Assembly: GCA_025617375.2 (NCBI GenBank)
Contig: JAMYGW020000002.1
Span: 3,348,001 to 3,412,000 of the forward strand
Direction: 5' to 3'
Source of the DNA: Acarospora socialis
Lineage: Eukaryota; Ascomycota; Lecanoromycetes; Acarosporales; Acarosporaceae
DNA length: 64,000 nt
Shown here piece after piece: positions 1 to 12,289 of the stretch. The notes under the pieces are model-generated. The model did no database searches. It was not told the DNA's origin and saw nothing but the letters and a program-made list of their open reading frames with translations. Position numbers and translations under genes: made by a program. Within the stretch, counting starts at the first letter, position 1. Each line of letters begins with the position of its first letter.

Positions 1-1046
1 ACTTGGTTTACTGACGAAGACACGTTTTGCGGGAATGCATTCTGCGTGCTTGGTACTTTAATTGAACTACCCTGGGTCGCAATCCCTGAGGCTGTCGGAG
101 TAGTATTGCTCTGTTGTGATTGTGCCATGACCGCGAGTGCCTTTAAAATCGCAGAAGTATCCGGTGTTGGTGCCGGTGCCGGTGCCGCAGCGTTCGACTG
201 CTTCTGCTCTCCAAGGGGTATGAAGTCCTGCGGAGGAGTGCCACCTGGAGTAGTAGATTGCATCGCTACGTAGAGGAGATCAATCAGATAACCCGAACTG
301 GGGAAGGTTTTAAAAGCAGAAATACATGCTGGAGAGTCTTACTGGTCGGAGACGGAGCGTTTAGCTTCTCCTTGAAAGATGCGAGCATGGGAGCCGGAAA
401 GGTGCTTCCACGCTCCCAAATATCAATGAGTTTTTTTATTTTATCCTAGAACGCAGACCATCATATGTAAGTTGGGGATTGCTTGGACGAACGGAAAGGA
501 AGAAGCAGCTGAGGCATATCTGGAAGAACAGGAAGCATGCGCGTCTCTAATGCTCACGCCACCATCTCTTTGGTGGAAGACTAGAGCCCTTCAGTGATGT
601 GTCTATCAAGCGTACCTTTTGATCCTCTGGGGCAGTATTTATGATATCAGTCATCAACACAGGGAGCAGCTCCGTTACTCTAGTGACACCGGCAGCGAAC
701 GTGCCATCCTGCGCTGCTCCACCAGCGGGGTGGCCGGCCTTGCGCGCTTGGTCTACCCATTGTCGCGTTACAGAATCTACGACATAGAGTACGCCCAATT
801 TGTGAGTCCCGGGAGTTTTCTTGAAGTGCGTGTAGATCTTCTGGATGAGGACGGATTCGGACTATAGAGTGTCAAGGCCGTTAGCACAAGATGAACACGG
901 AGCGCTGACTGCAAGCGTGAACATACCTGAACATTTGCATTGCACAGAGCGGTAATGCTGGTGATCTTCGATCCAGATACTCCGGGCGGTTTCAGAGCCA
1001 ACATGGACTGAAGGATAGCATCTAGCTCTGCTACACAGGACGACAT
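1..1046 (-). CDS. CID-domain RNA-binding protein, Nrd1/Seb1-like (3' part outside window)
   Basis: Nuclear factor expected to bind the phosphorylated RNA polymerase II C-terminal domain and nascent RNA in termination and 3'-end processing. Four exons read on the minus strand: 1046-927, 861-616, 445-343 and 265 to beyond base 1, in compatible phases. The first ~156 residues form a CTD-interacting domain: it opens MSSCVAELDAILQSMLALKP, continues with VLYVVDSVTRQWV, and ends with an IKKLIDIWERGSTFP-type helix. A low-complexity stretch (APAPAPTPDTSAILKALAVM) typical of fungal Nrd1/Seb1 relatives follows. The RRM expected in this family would lie beyond the left edge. A longer in-frame start exists at 1097, but the ATG at 1046 fits the usual N-terminus better. 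Family assignment is firm; whether it works more like Nrd1 or Seb1 cannot be told here. Confidence 0.85.
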
Positions 1047-2047
1047 CTTGTCGTCTCGACACGATTCAATGCCAGTCACAGTGGTGAAAGTCTTCAATGG
1101 CCAAGGCGATCGTCCTAGATCAGCTGGTACTCAAGTTACCTCTCTACTTGAAGCTAAGATTGATCCGTGCAAGTCAAGTGTGAGACTTTGGTGAAGAAGT
1201 GGCGGTTGAGAAGTGTCAAGATCGCTTGTGGTGTTACTTCGATTCTACGACTATTGCGACCGTTGCAGTTCGAATCCAGGATTAAGTTGGCTACAAGCGC
1301 GAGGTGCTGTAGCTGATAACGAAGAAGCACTATGTCGATGGATTTCCTGTAGATACTGTCTTTATCTCTGATGGGTTTGATGATATCGGCCAGACGGGAG
1401 TGTTCTGGTATCCGCCTCAGTCGATAATTGTGGAGGTTGTGGTAAGAAAAACAGGAGCGAGCGGAGAAGGGGAACTTCACTTTGTAGCCACGGATTATAT
1501 AATCATAACACGTGACATTCCGCAAACGGGTCTCAACTCAAGTCAAGGTCTCCCTCTATTCCAGCGTCTTTTCGTGATGCACAAATACTGGTGTCTCAGC
1601 GTGTGCTCCATCTGTCTGACTACAGTTGGTGTGACTCGGAGCAACATATCAGAACTGTGGAACGCGTCTGCCTCCTTTTAATTGGGGTGTTATCTTGTAT
1701 AACAATTGATTGATCAGCTCCCCTTATACATGAGACAATCACATCTTACAAATCCAACGGAGCTTACCTAAAGTACGTAGGGAAGCGCGTGTAACAAGTC
1801 CGGACCCACCTTGCAACCAGGCATCCCGCAGAAGCCTCTGAGTGAACAGCGATTCAAGTCAATTAACTGGGTTGTTGATTATGTGTTCAGTAAGCCTGTC
1901 AGTTAGGACCAGAAGTTCATAGCGATAGGGAACTTATAGAGCCTTCACCTGAACTTGTTCACTTGAGAAAGGAACAAGAGATCCCTAACCGTTAAACCAG
2001 CCGCAATTCACAAGCTACCTTACTCCCTGATTTCTCATCTGTCTGAA
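1047..2047. other. Intergenic region with one uncertain 123-codon minus-strand frame
   Basis: This is the divergent upstream region of the CID-protein gene (minus) and the SDR gene (plus). A minus-strand open frame at 1154-1525 (123 residues) has no family I recognise. It could be a leader of the downstream gene, a small gene, or chance. The stretch 1760-1800 carries a TTACCTAAAGTACGTAGG-like motif of a kind seen in several other intergenic regions of this window. Nothing else was supported. Confidence 0.4.
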
Positions 2048-2972
2048 ATGGCGTCAGCTAACACCACGTACCTCATCACCGGCGGCAACAGAGGTGAGTC
2101 CACCACATCATCCCCCGCCTTAAGTTGTAGTCTAACGTCCAACCCTAGGCATCGGCCAGGGCCTCGTCGCGGCCTACCTCTCCCGACCCAACACCACGGT
2201 CATCGCGGGTGTTCGTGATCCTAATCATGCCACATCCAAAGCTCTCTCTTCTCTCCAAAAAGGTCCCTCCAGCAAGCTCATCATCGTAAAGCTTGACAGC
2301 AAGTCCGAGTCAGACCCAGCTACTGCCGTCAAAGAGCTGGAGTCTACACACGGTATCACGCACCTGGACGTCGTGATTGCGAACGCCGGCATCTCCACCG
2401 ACTACTCGAAGATCGCGACCGTCCCACCCGCCACCTTCCGCGAGCATGTCTCCGTCAATGGCTTCGGCCCGCTGTACCTCTTCCAGGCCACGCTTCCTCT
2501 GCTGCAAAAGTCGAAACAGGGCAAGTTTGTAGGGATCGGCTCGCCGATCGGCAGCATTGGCGGCATGGAGATGAGGCCGTTCCCGATGGCCGCGTACGGC
2601 CCGTCCAAGGCTGTCCTACACTGGATTGTGCGCAAGATTCACTTTGAGCACGAGGACTTGATATCTTTCGTCATTGATCCTGGGTGAGTCATGTGGAATC
2701 CATCATCGTAGCAAGAGACTAATGCCTTTGAGGTTCAGCTTCGTTCAGACCGACATGGGCAACTCAGGTGCTGTTACGTTTGGAATGAAGGAGGCCACCG
2801 TTCCAACGAAAGACAGTGTTGCTGGAATCATGTCTGCGGTATGCCCTTTTCCTCGACACATATCTTGAGGAGCTCATTTGCTGATGGTGTGGTGCTGCAG
2901 GTCGATGGTGCTACGAAGGAGAAGACCTCTGGGCATTTCGCTGGCTGGAACGGAGAGGAGTCTCCTTGGTGA
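2048..2972 (+). CDS. Short-chain dehydrogenase/reductase (SDR, ketoreductase type)
   Basis: Probable NAD(P)H-dependent ketoreductase of about 250 residues; the substrate is unknown. Four exons: 2048-2093, 2149-2683, 2739-2838 and 2901-2972, all with GT-AG borders in matching phases. The classical SDR signatures are present: cofactor motif TGGNRGIG (residues 11-18), NAG at 94-96, and the catalytic YGPSK (Y165, K169). The C-terminal segment DPGFVQTDMG is typical of the fungal C-factor/norsolorinic-acid-ketoreductase-like group often annotated near secondary metabolism. No polyketide or other cluster genes lie nearby, so a housekeeping or detoxifying role is equally possible. The start is the first ATG after a stop-rich leader and directly precedes the fold's first strand. 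Confidence 0.9.
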
Positions 2973-5384
2973 TGGCACTGTGTTGTGATGCCTGATTGCT
3001 AAGTGTGGCTAAGAGAGTGCCATTACGATGCGAAAACCTGAACGCTGCGCATCAATCCTGATCCAAGTGATCAAAACACCTCCTCGTTCTAGTGGATCAA
3101 GACGATAAGCAGTCCGGAAAGAGTCTCAAGGACTTCAAGCTGTGATCGGAGACAGTTAAGAGCAATACACAATGCAATGCTGAACAAAGTTGCTCTCTTT
3201 TGTTTTAAATACTTGTTGTGTGGTTGCCTGCCGCGACCTCTCACGTAGCCTCGCCCTAACATCCTTAGACCTTAACCTAACCATCCAACCCATCAACCGC
3301 TAACCCTAAATATATTCTGCGTAATACTCTGAAGCAGCATGGAACAACTCATCTGTCTTGGGTGGCTGGACGAAGTGCTCGGAGAATCAGCATGATCTAA
3401 GCTGGGTATCTACCCTTATAGGCAGTAAGGTATTAAAGTACTTGAGCTCTTGCAGTAATACATAATTTAGTATTGTGACAGCTGTATCCTAAGGGTGCGG
3501 TGCAGAAGCAATCGGCCCGTTGCTGGAAGTAAGCAGGGCACGCCAGTGACATGATTGGGCAATTGGAGGTTTGGAGTTTTCGCTTGAGGATGTTGTGCGT
3601 AAGCGGCTGCATGAAGGTTGATAAAGGTCACGACGGGGAACTTGCTACTCGAGAGAAATAGTTGCTTTGTTATTGGCTCTGAACAATACTTTACAATGTC
3701 CGCTCTCCTCAGTATTCGAGTAGATGCCTACCTCGTCGGACGCAGTAGTGGATCTTAGGTAGTCGTGCGGAGATAAGTAGATCGGCCTCGTCCTCTTAGA
3801 TATATTGAAGGGAAGACACATGGCGCAGATTGATGACAACAGGGCTCTGTGGTCGGGCCATTGTGCCGCGACCATTAGGGACATCCCACTCAAGAGCCTC
3901 GAGAATGAAGGAAGGCCGAGGCCAGATGTCAGAAATGATGGCAGACCAAAATAATTAAGCGATAACAACACCTTCCTATTCTCTAGTAGATTGAATGATA
4001 ACAGTTCACAAAGAGTTTTAAACACTTCATTTTGTGATCAGTAACACTTAAGAGTAATACAGATTACTTGTATCAAGTCAAGATGTCCCTCTCTGCGCAT
4101 TGTAAACATGTTTGGTTGTCTGTTGCCGCTTATTGTTCTGCCACGACCTCTGACATGAAGCCTCGGGCTACCTGCCGCCGTACCGTGTATCTGCCTTATT
4201 ACTAAGATAGGGAGGCAGATAGGACAGGTTGAGCCAAAGTACGGAAATAACGGCAAACAGTGCGTTATTTCGAGATGCGAGATTTCCTGAGCCTCACCGC
4301 CGTGCCAAGCATCACATATCGCGCATTCTGGAGTGAGGTATTAAAATTTTTTCTGTCTCGAAAAGGTGAAGTAAGGTACTCGCGGACAATTCTACGGTTG
4401 CATCTTCTGAGGTACTTTGCTGTATCGGTAAGATATCCGACCAGGTCCAGGCCACAAGCCTGCCGACGCTTGAAAATATCGCTCCGGCAAACGACAACCC
4501 CGAAAAGTCCAAGTACGTACTCGGCCAGTAACTTGAGCCCGGACGAGAATTTTCACAGCGACAGATAATGAAAGGTCTTCGTTCTGCCTGGCCGGGCCAA
4601 TTGGCAAAGGCACCGTCAGTTGCCATCAATGAGAGATTTATTCGGCTTGAATAGGCGTAGAATGCCCCAGTCGTCTGGTCTACGGATCCCTTTATCTGAC
4701 CTCTGATTTTGACGGTAATTTACATTAGACAACTCGGAAGCAATTGAAGGACGGCTGTGACCATAAGGTATAAGGGAGTTTCAGTGTAACTACCTAGGTA
4801 TAACGTGGACATTTGATCTGCCTTGCGCATCTCTCATACCTACATTATCTTTCTGTCTCAACAATTCCGCGCAAGATGAGACATGATCTTACTCGTAATT
4901 TACTCATACTGAAATACGATACTCTGAAGGGCTGATGAAATTCGCGCATTATTATCACGGGCACGTTAGGCTATGTATACCGAATCAGGACAAGCACATA
5001 CAGTAACCGACTTTGAATACAATACAGAAGCCTGACCTTGGTGTGTAATTTTCCTTTGTTTTGTTGCATTCCTTACCGGCTAATGGCTTCGCTTGTTTGT
5101 TTCGACGGTTATGAATGGTCAATTGTGGATCTCCATCGTGACCATACTCGAAACTAAACCAGAAAAGACGTTACCGTTGCAGCTTACCTTAGTAACTACG
5201 GAAAGAGCTATATACCTTACCGTGATCGAGTAGCTTATCTACCTCCTACACCTAGGTAGCTTTCACTTAAATCCCTCCCGCAGTGTTTTTCTCTTCCTCA
5301 CGGTCTCCATATCTTACCTTACAAACTGGAAAGGCCCGTTCGGTACAAGTGTGTATGCGCTAAAATCCGACTGATCGTCATCTG
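2973..5384. other. Long gene-poor stretch upstream of the H+-ATPase gene
   Basis: About 2.4 kb without a recognisable gene. Open frames here (for example minus 3645-4025) have no family I know and irregular composition. Two segments, about 3140-3260 and 4030-4165, look like diverged copies of each other: both show a TTAAGAGYAATAC-like core, TGGTTGYCTG, then CGACCTCT-AC and AGCCTCG in the same order. Degenerate CCTAAC/CCCTAA steps occur around 3250-3310. TACCTAGGTA-type motifs lie near 4790 and 5250. None of this supports a gene; it may include old repeat remnants. Confidence 0.4.
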
Positions 5385-5826
5385 CTTTCTCCTCTCCCAC
5401 CTCCGCTCTTCTTCTTCTCTTCCTTCCTCACCCAACTCTTCTGGCAACACCGACTTCATCTCTTTTCGCTCCTGGATCACTGCGCGTGAGTGATTGAGTG
5501 TGTGAGAGGTTCGTGGCCCGCAATTGCCTCGTGCAGGTCAAAGCTGCTGGGTCGGCAAACATCGCTGATCCGTCCGTTCCGGGAAGGCAGAGTTCGTCGA
5601 CATTCACTTCCAGTAGCTCGCTTACCGAGATTATCACAACAAGAGAGCTTTTCTCTTCTCTTCTTTTCACACCACACAGTGTCCGCTTCGTGAGGGAAGA
5701 ACGCATCCCTTCGGTCGCCAACCATCCACTGTGGTCTTTTAATTCTTTCTTATCTCTTTTAAATTCCCTCTTGGATATCGCGGCCGCCAACTGACATCTC
5801 GCATTCCTCCTCTCACGACCGGCAAT
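5385..5826 (+). promoter_or_regulatory. Pyrimidine-rich promoter/leader of the H+-ATPase gene
   Basis: A long CT-rich tract (about 5385-5435) of the kind found just upstream of transcription starts in strongly expressed fungal genes is followed by roughly 380 bases in which I see no ATG before the start codon at 5827. More CT-rich runs occur around 5640-5670 and 5740-5770. An AUG-free leader suits a very highly translated gene. The exact transcription start is inferred, not visible. Confidence 0.45.
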
Positions 5827-8800
5827 ATGGCCAACGTGACCACTCACGCTCACCACATTATCAGTGGTGAGCGCTCGTCGCATACGAGTTCGGACGAGAC
5901 CCCTCCGAATCATCTGGGCACCAACGTTCCCAGTGGCGACTTCGACGGTGCCGCTGCTCCTGTCGTTCATGACCCGGAGAAAACTGGTCATCATGATGGA
6001 GATCATCACTCTGCTCCCGCCGCCCCGCCTCCGGCGAAGAAGGAGAGCGCTGATGACGATGATGAGGAAGATGAGGATATGGACGCTCTCATCGATGAGC
6101 TCGAGTCTCAGGATGGTGCTGCCGAAGAGGAAGAGGAAGAGGTCGAGGTTGGCGGTGCTCGGCCCGTGCCGGAGGAGATGTTGAACACGGATACCCGCCA
6201 AGGTCTTTCCGACGCCGAAGTCACCGCTCGCAGAAAGAAGTTCGGTCTGAATCAAATGAAAGAGGAGAAGGAAAACATGATCCTCAAGTTTCTTGGTTAC
6301 TTCGTCGGCCCCATCCAATTCGTCATGGAGGTAAGTCTGATCTGCGAATCCCCACGAACTCGCATCTTCTCAGTGTCCCCCGAATCCCTGCACGCCAAGC
6401 ACTCTTGACCCAACTGCCAAGATGTCATGCTAACTTGTCTTCTACCTTAGGCCGCTGCTGTCCTGGCTGCAGGTCTTGAAGATTGGGTCGACTTTGGTGT
6501 TATCTGCGCTCTGTTGCTGCTTAATGCCACGGTTGGTTTTGTCCAGGAATATCAGGCCGGTTCTATTGTCGATGAGTTGAAGAAAACTCTCGCTCTCAAA
6601 GCTGTTGTTCTCCGCGGTGGTCGTCTTCAAGAAGTTGAAGCTCCTATGGTTGTTCCTGGTGATATCCTTCAAATCGAAGAGGTAAGTGCTGCCATTGATT
6701 CGATTGATTGCCCTCAATACTCACACGCTTCAGGGCACCATCATCCCCGCCGATGGTCGCATTGTAACCGAAGACGCCTTCCTTCAGGTCGATCAGTCCG
6801 CCATCACTGGTGAGTCACTTGCCGTCGACAAACATAAGGGTGACACCTGTTATGCTTCCTCGGCCGTCAAGCGTGGCGAGGCCTTCATGGTCATTACCTC
6901 TACTGGTGATAACACTTTCGTCGGACGCGCTGCTGCACTGGTCAATGCTTCTGCCGGTGGTACTGGTCATTTCACCGAAGTGCTTAACGGTATCGGAACT
7001 GTTCTCTTGGTTCTTGTTATTGTCACTTTGCTTGTCGTCTGGGTCTCGTCCTTCTATCGCTCCAACGGGATCGTTCAGATCTTGGACTACACCCTCGCCA
7101 TCACTATCATTGGTGTTCCTGTCGGTCTTCCTGCTGTCGTCACCACAACCATGGCTGTCGGTGCTGCGTACCTCGCCAAGAAGAAGGCTATCGTTCAAAA
7201 ACTCTCTGCCATTGAGTCTTTGGCTGGTGTTGAAATTCTTTGCTCCGATAAGTATGGTGCTCCACCGTCTCTCAGCCTGTCATGTCACTAATCGGATCTT
7301 GCGCTCTAGAACCGGTACTCTCACAAAGAACAAACTCTCGTTGGCTGAGCCGTTTACCGTTTCTGGTGTCGAACCTGATGACCTCATGCTTACTGCCTGT
7401 CTCGCTGCGTCGCGCAAGAAGAAGGGTATCGACGCTATTGACAAGGCTTTCTTGAAGGCTCTCCGATACTACCCACGTGCCAAGAGCGTTCTCTCCAAGT
7501 ACAAGGTCATTGATTTCCATCCGTTCGATCCTGTCTCCAAGAAAGTCAGCGCCGTCGTCGAATCTCCTCAGGGTGAACGTATTATCTGTGTCAAGGGCGC
7601 CCCATTGTTTGTGTTGAAAACCGTCGAAGAGGATCACGGCGTTCCGGAGGATATTGACACCGCCTATAAGAATAAGGTCGCCGAATTCGCTACCCGTGGT
7701 TTCCGTTCCCTTGGTGTTGCTCGCAAGCGCGGTGAAGGCCAATGGGAAATTCTCGGTATCATGCCTTGCGCCGACCCTCCTCGTCATGACACTGCCAAGA
7801 CCATCAACGAAGCCAAAACCCTGGGTCTGTCCATCAAAATGTTGACTGGTGACGCCGTTGGTATCGCTCGTGAAACCTCTCGCCAACTCGGTCTCGGCAC
7901 CAACGTCTACAACGCTGAGCGTCTTGGTCTCGGTGGCGGAGGGACTATGCCCGGTTCTGAGGTCTACGATTTCGTTGAGGCAGCCGATGGGTTCGCCGAA
8001 GTGTTCCCTCAACACAAATACAACGTCGTCGAGATTCTTCAACAGCGTGGCTACCTCGTCGCTATGACCGGTGATGGTGTCAATGACGCTCCGTCCCTGA
8101 AGAAGGCCGATACCGGTATTGCTGTCGAGGGTGCCTCTGACGCTGCTCGTTCCGCTGCCGATATCGTCTTCTTGGCTCCTGGTCTGTCCGCTATCATCGA
8201 CGCTCTCAAGACTTCTCGCCAGATCTTCCACCGTATGTACGCCTACGTCGTCTACCGTATCGCCCTGTCTCTCCACTTGGAAATCTTCCTTGGCCTCTGG
8301 ATCGCGATCTTGAACGAGTCCCTCAACATCGAGCTGGTCGTCTTCATCGCCATTTTCGCTGATATCGCAACCCTTGCCATCGCGTATGACAATGCACCAT
8401 TCTCTAAGACTCCCGTCAAGTGGAACCTACCAAAACTCTGGGGCACATCCGTCCTCCTCGGTGTCATCTTGGCTGTCGGTACTTGGATTGCTCTTACTAC
8501 CATGTTGGCTGAAAGCGAGAACGGTGGTATCGTGCAGAATTTCGGTGTCAGGGATGAGGTCTTGTTCCTCCAAATCTCGCTGTCGGAGAACTGGCTGATC
8601 TTCATTACTCGTGCGAACGGTCCTTTCTGGTCATCCCTCCCTTCGTGGCAACTGACCGGAGCTATCTTGATTGTCGACATCATCGCCACCTTCTTCTGTC
8701 TCTTCGGCTGGTTCGTTGGTGGTCAAACCTCCATTGTCGCCGTTGTCCGTATCTGGATCTTCTCGTTCGGTGTCTTCTGCGTCATGGGTGGTATCTACTA

Positions 8801-8987
8801 CCTTCTCCAAGACAGTGTTGGGTTCGACAATCTCATGCACGGCAAATCACCGAAGAAGAACCAAAAGCAACGCTCTCTCGAAGATTTCGGTAAGTTTTTA
8901 TATGTCTAGATAATGGCTCAGCCACTGACCTGATCTATAGTCGTCTCGTTACAACGTGTCTCGACCCAGCACGAAAAGAGCGCCTAG
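5827..8987 (+). CDS. pma1: Plasma-membrane proton-pumping P-type ATPase (Pma1)
   Basis: P3A-type ATPase that exports protons across the plasma membrane at the cost of ATP and powers nutrient uptake. Five exons (5827-6330, 6451-6681, 6734-7251, 7310-8889, 8941-8987) give 959 residues, normal for fungal Pma1. The N-terminus is His/Ala-rich and then strongly acidic ([19 protein letters not shown]), as in fungal orthologues. Key sites: actuator TGES (270-273), phosphorylation site CSDKTGT with D417, where an intron splits the Lys codon, and hinge TGDGVNDAP (from 671). Ten hydrophobic segments are expected in the usual 4+6 layout. The last exon encodes [15 protein letters not shown], matching the autoinhibitory tail whose Ser/Thr are phosphorylated on glucose activation in yeast. 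No defects seen; codon use is biased toward C-ending and frequent codons, as for abundant proteins. Confidence 0.97.
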
Positions 8988-9660
8988 GCTCGAGAGCCCA
9001 CATGGTAGTGGCAGGATGTGAATGGATGGGAAGAGGGAGAGATTGCGAGCAGGGTGCGTGCTGTGGTCACAAGATCAGAAAGTTGGCGGGTTACTGTTCG
9101 GATCCAGACGTGTACAAAGAATACCCAGGTCTCCTATGGTGTGGTCTCTGACTCATCTGTCACGGTCATTGCTGTTGTAAAGGTTCCTTCAACCATTTAC
9201 TATGTTTTTCTTTGTTCGAGTACCTCATCGTATCCATAACTACCCATTCGAGGCACTTTCTGCACCTTTACGAGCTTGCTGTGCATAGTATATGAGTAAT
9301 GTGATTGGTGCCATTGATAAGCTCAGTAAATTTACCGGCTCCTGGCGTATGTGCTGTTTACTGTGTCCGTGTTGATGTGAGAATATCAAGGCCGGTCTGG
9401 GAGTCACGTGATGCTAACGTGAAATAGAAGCTTTAACATATTGCGTCAGACCAGAAGTTTTCTGTATGAGCTAGTACCAAGTAGTAGTATGCGTCGCATT
9501 ATAACATGCGATTGCAAATGAACGTCACACTTAGGGTATGACGACTCTGCACCCGCGGAACGGATCTAAGCTCCGTCCTGCCAGGCACGAAACAAACAAA
9601 GCTCCTCTGTCTTTTACACATAGAACCGATGATCGTGTGATTTTCTTTTGAGTCTTCCCC
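8988..9660. other. 3' flank of pma1 and promoter of the next gene
   Basis: No gene recognised. It holds the presumed 3' untranslated region of the H+-ATPase gene and the upstream region of the DCAF4-like gene. A CACGTGA site lies near 9404. Open frames here are short and lack family features. Confidence 0.5.
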
Positions 9661-11917
9661 ATGGACCGTAGCGATATCCCAGGCTTCTACTTTGGTACAC
9701 AACTGAATTCCGGACGACCATTGCGCCTTGTGATATATTTGCTGACATGGCATGTAGATTCCGAGAAGAACAAGTACTTCAAGATCTTGCCGAACCATGT
9801 CGCGCCGACGGGGGCGAAGTATTCCAGGGAAGGGATCAAGCGGGGGAGGGAAGGGGAGATGGTTAGTCATCTTCTTCTTTCTGGCGTGAGGCGGGTAAAG
9901 AGGAGGGGGAGGTGCTGGGTGTTTCCTTTCTTTCGAAAAAGAATGCGTTCCTGTTGGAAATTGATGCCTTCTCGCTCCTACCATGCGGAAGAGCCAGGAG
10001 GAGTTGGAACTGTCGATGCCTCGGCTTGATCTACTCACGAAGCCTTCCTTCATCAGCCTTAACCCTAGCCAAAACGCTTGTTGTCCGTCGAGAACCATCA
10101 GCTAACTCCGATGCCGAAGCAACGCAAGCTTAACGCTGAGCACGAGGTTCTTCGTCAGCAGCGCGTACAGCACCCAAGGGTCATGCAGCATCCACTAGGT
10201 GGCTCTGTTGCGTTATCCCGCGAGCTAGGCTTCTCTTCCCGTACACAACGTCGCGACGCTCCCGGAAATGCCTATGCATGTGGATTAAGGAAGAGGACGG
10301 AGTTGAGAGTCCTTACAGAGTCTGGGTTGGGTAAGGTGGCCGAATTCGCGAGGGATGAGGTTACGGGGGGGTATGTCATGGGTATGGTAAGGCACGCTTG
10401 GGCTGGAAAGGCCACACGCTGATGATGGTGCTGCATCGAAGGGGTTAATGTTGGGGGTTGCGGGATGCTACAGTATGTTTATCTGCTTCTAACTTATGGG
10501 ATCTTGTATGTTAAGCTGAGTACTGAGCATCTTGCTTTAGGTCATTCGCACCTGATCAACGTGGTGATGAGACCTTCAGATATTCAGGAAGAGGTGGGAG
10601 GATGATACTCCCCAATATGTCCTCTGAAGTGGGTAACCCCTGCCTTAGTCCTGCCGTCACGGTCGCTAAAAGACTGTCCAGATATCGTCTGTGAATATCA
10701 GCCCGACGAGAACACTAATGTAAGGGTCACCAGCTATTGTCTCCTCTCACTTCATATCGGGAACCACTAACTCAGGACGCAGAGCAACAACGCTGGGTGG
10801 TACCACACGGCCGACAATCCATCTCTCCAAGTTAGTCGAACCGGAGATACTAGACAGTACTTGGCCCTGGCTGGACATTGGTAAGCCTTCGCTTTCTCTC
10901 TCCCTTCCTAGGCCCCAGAAACCAATCAACTCAATCCACCAACACCCTGATCCTCTAGGTATAACGGTCCTCCTTCGTCCCTCAACCGAAACCTCCATCT
11001 GGACCTCCTTCCCCTCGCCTCAATCGTCAACGCCCACAATCGCCCTTGGCACTTCCCACGGCATCAATATTTTAGCCGAAATGCCTAGCAACTGGGTCGA
11101 GGTCCGAACACTGACGACGTCGAGCGACGTCTTCGCGCTCGAATGGATGAGTGCGAACGGTGTGCTGGCGGCCGGATGTCGAAACGGGAGCGTAAGGATT
11201 TACGATCAGCGTGCGAAGAAGATGATTGGGATGGAATTGAGACATGGGAGTGCGGTGACTGCGGTAAAGAAGGTAGATGAGTGGCGAGTCGTGGTCTGTG
11301 GGCTGGAAAGTAGGGTATGTGTCTCCTGGTCCATTCACCGCTTTCTTTCTTTTCGCAGGATCCCTGAGTGCGGGATACGGATTGCGATCACCAACTCACC
11401 GTGTCTCTAGCTCAACATGTACGACCTGCGCCTTATCAAACACCCGCCCCGTTCCCAAGCCTCCGTTTCTCACCACAAGACCACGCACACCACAAGCCTG
11501 CATTCACGACCCGCCACGAAAGCACCAACAATACCCCTCCTCACCTATCACCAGCACCTCAACCCGCACACGCAGAACCTCGGCTTCGACATCGACACTT
11601 CTCTCAACCTCGTCGCAGCCGCTACATCCCCTATTTTCCCCTCTGCCTCTTCGTCGACCAACGCAATCTCGTCCGACCAGGATGAAGGAAACGTGAATCT
11701 CTACGCACTGCATACGGGCGAATTGATACGCAGCGTTCCTCCCCGTCATCCTATACATCCATCAACCTCTACGGATCAAAGGGAGGACATCCAAACCGCC
11801 AGAGACGCCGAGGGAGCTGAGGTGCGATGCATCCGCTTCTCGACCCTCGATCGCGCCAAGAGCACGAGAGGGCTCGTGATGGCAAGGGGAAGTAGGCTCG
11901 AAGAATGGGGCTGGTAG
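9661..11917 (+). CDS. DCAF4-like WD40-repeat protein
   Basis: Probable substrate-receptor-type WD40 protein related to DDB1-CUL4-associated factor 4. The opening IPGFYFDSEKNKYFKILPNH is the family hallmark; it is split by an intron after residue 11. Proposed exons: 9661-9694, 9758-9861, 10069-10370, 10541-10628, 10682-10719, 10783-10880, 10959-11314 and 11411-11917, chosen so that phases agree. Middle exons carry ISPTRTLIATTLGG and RPTIHLSKLVEPEILDSTWP. The C-terminal half has WD-type blades, including SSDVFALEW, GVLAAGCRNGSVRIYDQRAK and LNMYDLRLIK, ending in SRLEEWGW. The stretch 9862-10540 is the least certain: intron 2 would be about 207 bases and intron 3 about 170, both long for this window, so small exons may be missed. 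Function beyond the family is inferred. Confidence 0.75.
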
Positions 11918-12289
11918 CCGAGCCGTGTACCTTCTGAGTCGTCATAATCACACAGGGAAATAAAAAAGGCAGAAAGCAAACAGCGACAGTGAGGACGCAA
12001 GGAGGTGGGAAGTGGTCAAAATTGTGAACAACGTAACGCCGCGAAAACCAAACTCAAGAAGTCGACCGTGCGTAGCATCCAAATAACCCGGTTCCACTCG
12101 CCAAGTAGAAGCTCAGCTAAGCTTCGTAGAAGGCAACTCCAAGGGGAACGGGGTTGGTAGGCCGAGGTGGTGCACGGGTCTTTCGCTTGCTCGAATGTAT
12201 TGTTACCTTTATTTAGTCAGATCTCGAAGACAGGCCAAGGGATAGGACCAAATGGTATCATACTACATCGACTCGAAAGGAAGAGGGCG

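Noticed and set aside
1263-1290. T-loop-like GTTCGAATCC suggesting a tRNA
   Set aside because: The flanking bases do not form a T-stem, and no matching acceptor or anticodon arms were found.
3240-3310. CCTAAC/CCCTAA steps resembling telomeric repeat
   Set aside because: The units are irregular and few, the site is internal and flanked by genes, and the pattern is too degenerate to support interstitial telomere sequence.
5428-6318. 296-codon minus-strand open frame opposite the start of pma1
   Set aside because: It mirrors the pma1 leader and acidic N-terminus in antisense and has no family features.
6810-7310. Long plus-strand frame upstream of the pma1 fourth exon
   Set aside because: It is the wrong frame of exon 3 running through an intron; the true frame has all ATPase motifs.
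9499-10098. 199-codon minus-strand frame
   Set aside because: It is antisense to the first exons and intron of the DCAF4-like gene and resembles no family.
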